From assembly GCA_913020235.1 (NCBI GenBank), contig CAJWBT010000073.1, positions 1 to 9,044 of the forward strand: 9,044 bases of DNA, written 5' to 3'. Shown piece by piece: positions 6,924-9,044 of the stretch. The stretch is from an uncultured Chloroflexota bacterium. GTDB taxonomy: Bacteria; Chloroflexota; Dehalococcoidia; UBA3495. Position 1 is the first letter of the stretch; every line of letters starts with the position of its first letter. The notes under the pieces were generated by a model that saw only the letters and a program-made list of their open reading frames with translations, was not told where the DNA came from and did no database searches. The position numbers were made by a program, and so were the translations under genes.

Positions 6924-7076
6924 GTCCGGAACTCGCCGCACTGTTTCGCCAGACCGCCGGCCCAACAGGCTGAGAATCCAGTCGGGTAGTTGGCTTGGCA
7001 AGCGGCCAGACCGTCCTGATCGGCATGATGGGACAGGACATAAGCCAGAGCAGCGACCGCCGGCTCAGGAGTCACG

Positions 7077-7655
7077 ATGCGAATACCTGAATCAATCGAA
7101 TCTGAGCGAGTGGTCGTTCGCCCTTTCCGCGACGAAGACCTTGCTGCCTATCTCGATTTCATGACGGACGAAAGGGTGACCCGTCATCTCCTACTCGATC
7201 CGGAGCAGAAGACAGAAAGCGGGGCTCGCGCCCTCTTCGATTACGTTCGTCAATCCTACGCAACCGAGGACCCGGTCTGGGCGCTCGCGATCGTAACCGA
7301 AGCAGATGGCTTCATCGGATCATGCGGTATTTCTCCCGTCGACGGAACGATATTCGAGTGTTACTACAGCTTGTTGCCGAAGCACTGGGGCCGTGGCTAT
7401 GCAACTGAAGCGACGAGAGCCCTGCTGGGCTACTTGTTCAGAAACACAGCTGTTACCGAGATCAGGGCATACATGAGTCTAGACAACCCGAACAGTCCCG
7501 GCGTGGCCGACCGGGTTGGGATGAGCCGAAAGGGCCTTCAAACGCACCATGGGTTCGGAAATGAGGCGCTGCTGTACTCGATAACGAAACAAGAATGGGA
7601 GAGCCAACAACACTGTTGGCCGGCGTTCAAGGGCCCACGCCCCTTCAACTCTTGA
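7077..7655 (+). CDS. GNAT-family N-acetyltransferase (RimJ/RimL-like)
   Basis: The 192-residue cytosolic protein fits the Acetyltransf_3 layout. It has S-E-R-V-V-V-R-P-F-R-D-E-D-L at the N-terminus, a W-A-L-A-I strand (about 68-72) and I-G-S-C-G-I-S (80-86). The acetyl-CoA pyrophosphate-binding motif W-G-R-G-Y-A-T-E-A (104-112) follows, then the D-N-P-N-S...G-M segment (136-149). It would transfer acetyl from acetyl-CoA to an amine; members modify ribosomal protein N-termini, antibiotics or metabolites, and the substrate cannot be read here. AGGAG at 7067-7071, five bases before the ATG, supports the start. The last 18 or so residues (S-Q-Q-H-C-W-P-A-F-K-G...) go past the usual family end and are encoded by a hairpin-rich stretch. 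Third-codon GC is lower than in neighbours: I count 33 of the first 60 codons ending in G or C, against about 48 of 60 in tex. This hints at later acquisition. Confidence 0.9.
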   Translation: MRIPESIESERVVVRPFRDEDLAAYLDFMTDERVTRHLLLDPEQKTESGARALFDYVRQSYATEDPVWALAIVTEADGFIGSCGISPVDGTIFECYYSLLPKHWGRGYATEATRALLGYLFRNTAVTEIRAYMSLDNPNSPGVADRVGMSRKGLQTHHGFGNEALLYSITKQEWESQQHCWPAFKGPRPFNS

Positions 7656-7656
7656 A
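7603..7656. terminator. Hairpin cluster at the convergent GNAT/Tag-like junction
   Basis: GCCAACA (7603-7609) and TGTTGGC (7614-7620) form a perfect 7-bp stem with an ACAC loop. A second element has TTCAAG (7627-7632) pairing with CTTGAA (7651-7656), or alternatively AAGGG (7629-7633) with CCCTT (7641-7645). The cluster overlaps the final 18 codons of the plus-strand GNAT gene and lies just beyond the stop of the minus-strand glycosylase-like gene (7700). A bidirectional termination role is plausible from position, but there is no T-run, so this is inference. Confidence 0.3.
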
Positions 7657-7699
7657 TCACTTGTTCGTCCGGCACGGCCGTTGGTTCGAGCCCTATCCC

Positions 7700-8236
7700 T
7701 CACGGGTGATACTTGTTCCCTTCATCCTCGGTGATCCGGCCGGAGGCCATGAGCCACATCCGGGATATCTCTGGGCCCATGAAACTGAAGGTGCTCCTGA
7801 GTTCATTCCGCAGGTCCGGATATGCACTCCCCGGAAGGACATCGTAGAACCAGGTGCAGAAGCCGCCATGTTTTCTCTGCAGGTCATGGGCGGTCCGGGC
7901 GTTCTTCATAGTAGCCTGAATCTTCAGCCGGTTCCGGATGATGCCAGCGTCATTCATCAGGGACTCTAAATCCTCCGGCCCCATAGCGGCAACGGCGCCG
8001 ATGTCCCAGTTGGCGAAGGCCGCCCGAAAGCCGTCCCTCTTGTCCAAGATCATCTTCCAGGTCAGGCCGGCCTGGAACACCTGTAGGCTCATGACCTCAA
8101 AGAGGGCGTTGTCGTCATCCACTCGCTTTCCCCAGACGGTGTTTATGTACCACTCCATCAAGGGGTCGTGCGGCGCTTCGTGAGGCATCCGTAACTCTCC
8201 GTCCGGGTTGGTTTTGGCCCATCCCTTATGCACCAT
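7700..8236 (-). CDS. Divergent DNA-3-methyladenine glycosylase I (Tag)-like protein
   Basis: The core L-F-E-V-M-S-L-Q-V-F-Q-A-G-L-T-W-K-M-I-L-D-K-R (45-67) and D-A-G-I-I-R-N-R-L-K-I-Q-A (96-108) align clearly with the Tag family of helix-hairpin-helix glycosylases, which excise alkylated adenine from DNA. Three family hallmarks differ. Glu38 of E. coli Tag, which contacts the base, is Gln52 here. The N-terminal Cys and His zinc ligands are replaced (H-K-G-W for R-C-G-W; Y-I-N for Y-H-D). The C-terminal His...Cys pair is absent from M-A-S-G-R-I-T-E-D-E-G. The protein is 178 residues, close to the E. coli length. The start is ambiguous. The ATG at 8234-8236 keeps a G-W-A-K segment resembling Tag N-termini but has no Shine-Dalgarno and abuts a hairpin (8237-8252, GTGCGG/CCGCAC). 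The ATG at 8186-8188 has GGAGAG at good spacing and would give 162 residues. Family membership is firm; enzymatic activity and substrate are not. Confidence 0.82.
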   Translation of the reverse strand: MVHKGWAKTNPDGELRMPHEAPHDPLMEWYINTVWGKRVDDDNALFEVMSLQVFQAGLTWKMILDKRDGFRAAFANWDIGAVAAMGPEDLESLMNDAGIIRNRLKIQATMKNARTAHDLQRKHGGFCTWFYDVLPGSAYPDLRNELRSTFSFMGPEISRMWLMASGRITEDEGNKYHP

Positions 8237-8307
8237 GTGCGGGGCGCCGCACCGAGATCATGCGACATACCATCCCCAGTCACTTCGGCGGGCTTGAACC
8301 TAAGCCC

Positions 8308-8361
8308 GTCGACGAACTCAGGTCAAACGGATTTTGACCGTTCGTGGTGAGACTGTCGAAC
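8308..8361. repeat. Degenerate long palindrome, probable dispersed intergenic repeat
   Basis: The left arm (8308-8330) and right arm (8338-8361) are imperfect reverse complements around a 7-base loop. The best-paired parts are AACGG/CCGTT next to the loop, CTCA/TGAG in the middle and a TCGAC/GTCGA block at the outside. A competing stem GTCAAA (8322-8327)/TTTGAC (8333-8338) uses the same loop region. The arms, with their CGACxxxCTCA and CCGTTCGTGGTGAG strings, resemble a palindromic repeat I have seen between genes of many GC-rich environmental bacteria, including Chloroflexota. It lies between two minus-strand genes and might act as a transcript 3'-end structure for the crotonase gene. Only one copy is present in the window. 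Confidence 0.55.
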
Positions 8362-8411
8362 CATGTTGACAGGTTGTCGGATGAGTTCTAAGCCGTTTAC
8401 GAGACTCTAGC

Positions 8412-9044
8412 CTAGCGCATCTTCCAGACGGGCCTTCGCTTCTCCACGAACGCCCCGGCCGCTTCCTTCCGGTCTTCGGTGCGGAGGATAGCCTCCTGGA
8501 GGGGCTCCGCGAGCTTGGCGGCGAATTCCAGAGGCAGGTCGCGGGTCTGGGAAACGGCCTGCTTGATGTACTGTATGGCCAGGGGCGAGCAGAGCAGAAT
8601 CTCCTGGGCTATCCGGTCCGCCTCCTGGAAGAGGGCGTCTCGGTCGGGCACCACGCTCTGGATCAAGCCGATGCGGTAGGCCCGGTCCGCGTCGATATGG
8701 GTGCCGGTCAACTGCATGTACAGAGCCTCGCCGAGGGCAATGGTCCGTGACAGATACAGGAGGCCGAAATTGGCCAGCCCTCCGGCGTTTCTGGGCTCCG
8801 GCAGCCCAAAGGCCGACTTCTGAGTGGCGATGCGAATGTCGCATTGAAGGGCCAGCTCCAGGCCTCCACCCAGGCAGTACCCGTCGATGGCGGCGATGAC
8901 GGGCTTCCACAGGTTGATGCTCCGGAAGGGCCAGATAGGGAAATTATGGGCGGTGCCATCTTTCTCGGCCACGTTCCGCTCTTTCAAGTCGGCCCCGGCG
9001 GAGAAGGCCCGGCCGCCCTCGCCGGAGACTATGGCCACCAGGAG
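8412..9044 (-). CDS. Enoyl-CoA hydratase/isomerase (crotonase) family protein, 5' end missing
   Basis: The visible 210 residues cover all but the N-terminal part of a crotonase, usually about 260 residues. The reading frame is open to the window edge, so the gene continues beyond 9044; the GTG at 9036-9038 is internal, being the V of L-L-V-A-I-V-S-G. Motifs in order are the oxyanion-hole segment G-R-A-F-S-A-G-A-D-L-K-E (11-22 of the visible part) and G-Y-C-L-G-G-G-L-E63-L-A-L-Q-C-D-I, then F-G-L-P-E83. E63 and E83 are 20 residues apart and correspond to the two catalytic glutamates of rat enoyl-CoA hydratase (144 and 164), so hydratase activity is possible. The loop after E83 reads P-R-N-A-G-G-L-A-N-F-G-L in place of the usual P-G-x-G-G, which may reflect a special substrate. 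Family members act on acyl-CoA thioesters in fatty acid, amino acid or aromatic acid breakdown; the specific reaction cannot be told. The Tag-like gene follows 175 bases downstream. Confidence 0.92.
   Translation of the reverse strand, partial: LLVAIVSGEGGRAFSAGADLKERNVAEKDGTAHNFPIWPFRSINLWKPVIAAIDGYCLGGGLELALQCDIRIATQKSAFGLPEPRNAGGLANFGLLYLSRTIALGEALYMQLTGTHIDADRAYRIGLIQSVVPDRDALFQEADRIAQEILLCSPLAIQYIKQAVSQTRDLPLEFAAKLAEPLQEAILRTEDRKEAAGAFVEKRRPVWKMR

Noticed and set aside
6212..6973. Plus-strand open frame of 253 residues overlapping the 3' half of tex
   Set aside because: The tex frame carries the HhH and S1 motifs throughout; this one is Arg/Pro/Gly-rich and has no motif.
7671..7700. GGTTCGAGCCC resembling a tRNA T-arm, a possible att-site remnant
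   Set aside because: The stem on either side does not pair well, and no acceptor stem, anticodon arm or integrase is nearby.
8407..8910. Minus-strand open frame of 167 residues overlapping the crotonase gene
   Set aside because: It is Arg/Pro/Gly-rich and motif-free, a shadow of the crotonase frame.

Overview
The window is GC-rich bacterial DNA, fully coding-dense apart from short intergenic gaps. A tandem class III CoA-transferase, a crotonase-family enzyme, a Tex protein, a divergent Tag-like glycosylase and C-run/G-run palindromic intergenic repeats together recall uncultured Chloroflexota (Dehalococcoidia/SAR202-like genomes). That placement is inference from gene style; no marker gene in the window proves it.

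Layout. (1) Positions 1-914, minus strand: an accessory-looking cluster of three small genes. In transcription order these are an orphan restriction-endonuclease-like protein (432-914), a small antitoxin-like protein (107-349) and the first 13 codons of a HicB-type antitoxin that runs off the left edge (1-38). (2) Positions 915-1210: a divergent intergenic region with a sigma70-like promoter and a perfect C/G-run hairpin. (3) Positions 1211-7655, plus strand: an 805-residue protein made of two fused CaiB/BaiF CoA-transferase domains, a membrane-anchored TlpA/ResA-like thioredoxin, the RNA-binding protein Tex, and a RimJ/RimL-like GNAT acetyltransferase. Each gene is separated from the next by 150-300 bases and most have their own Shine-Dalgarno sequence, so this looks like a series of single units more than one tight operon. 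(4) Positions 7656-7699: a short convergent junction next to clustered hairpins. (5) Positions 7700-9044, minus strand: a divergent DNA-3-methyladenine-glycosylase-I-like protein and the C-terminal 210 residues of an enoyl-CoA hydratase/isomerase, separated by a degenerate long palindrome.

Function. The CoA-transferase and the crotonase both point to acyl-CoA metabolism, but they are far apart on opposite strands and no shared pathway is shown. The remaining plus-strand genes are housekeeping or general-purpose. I see no CRISPR array, rRNA, tRNA, transposase or integrase, and no convincing new multi-gene system. The best leads are at the level of residues: loss of the catalytic Asp in only one half of the fused CoA-transferase, loss of the zinc ligands and the base-recognition Glu in the Tag-like protein, and an orphan nuclease-like gene beside antitoxin-type genes.
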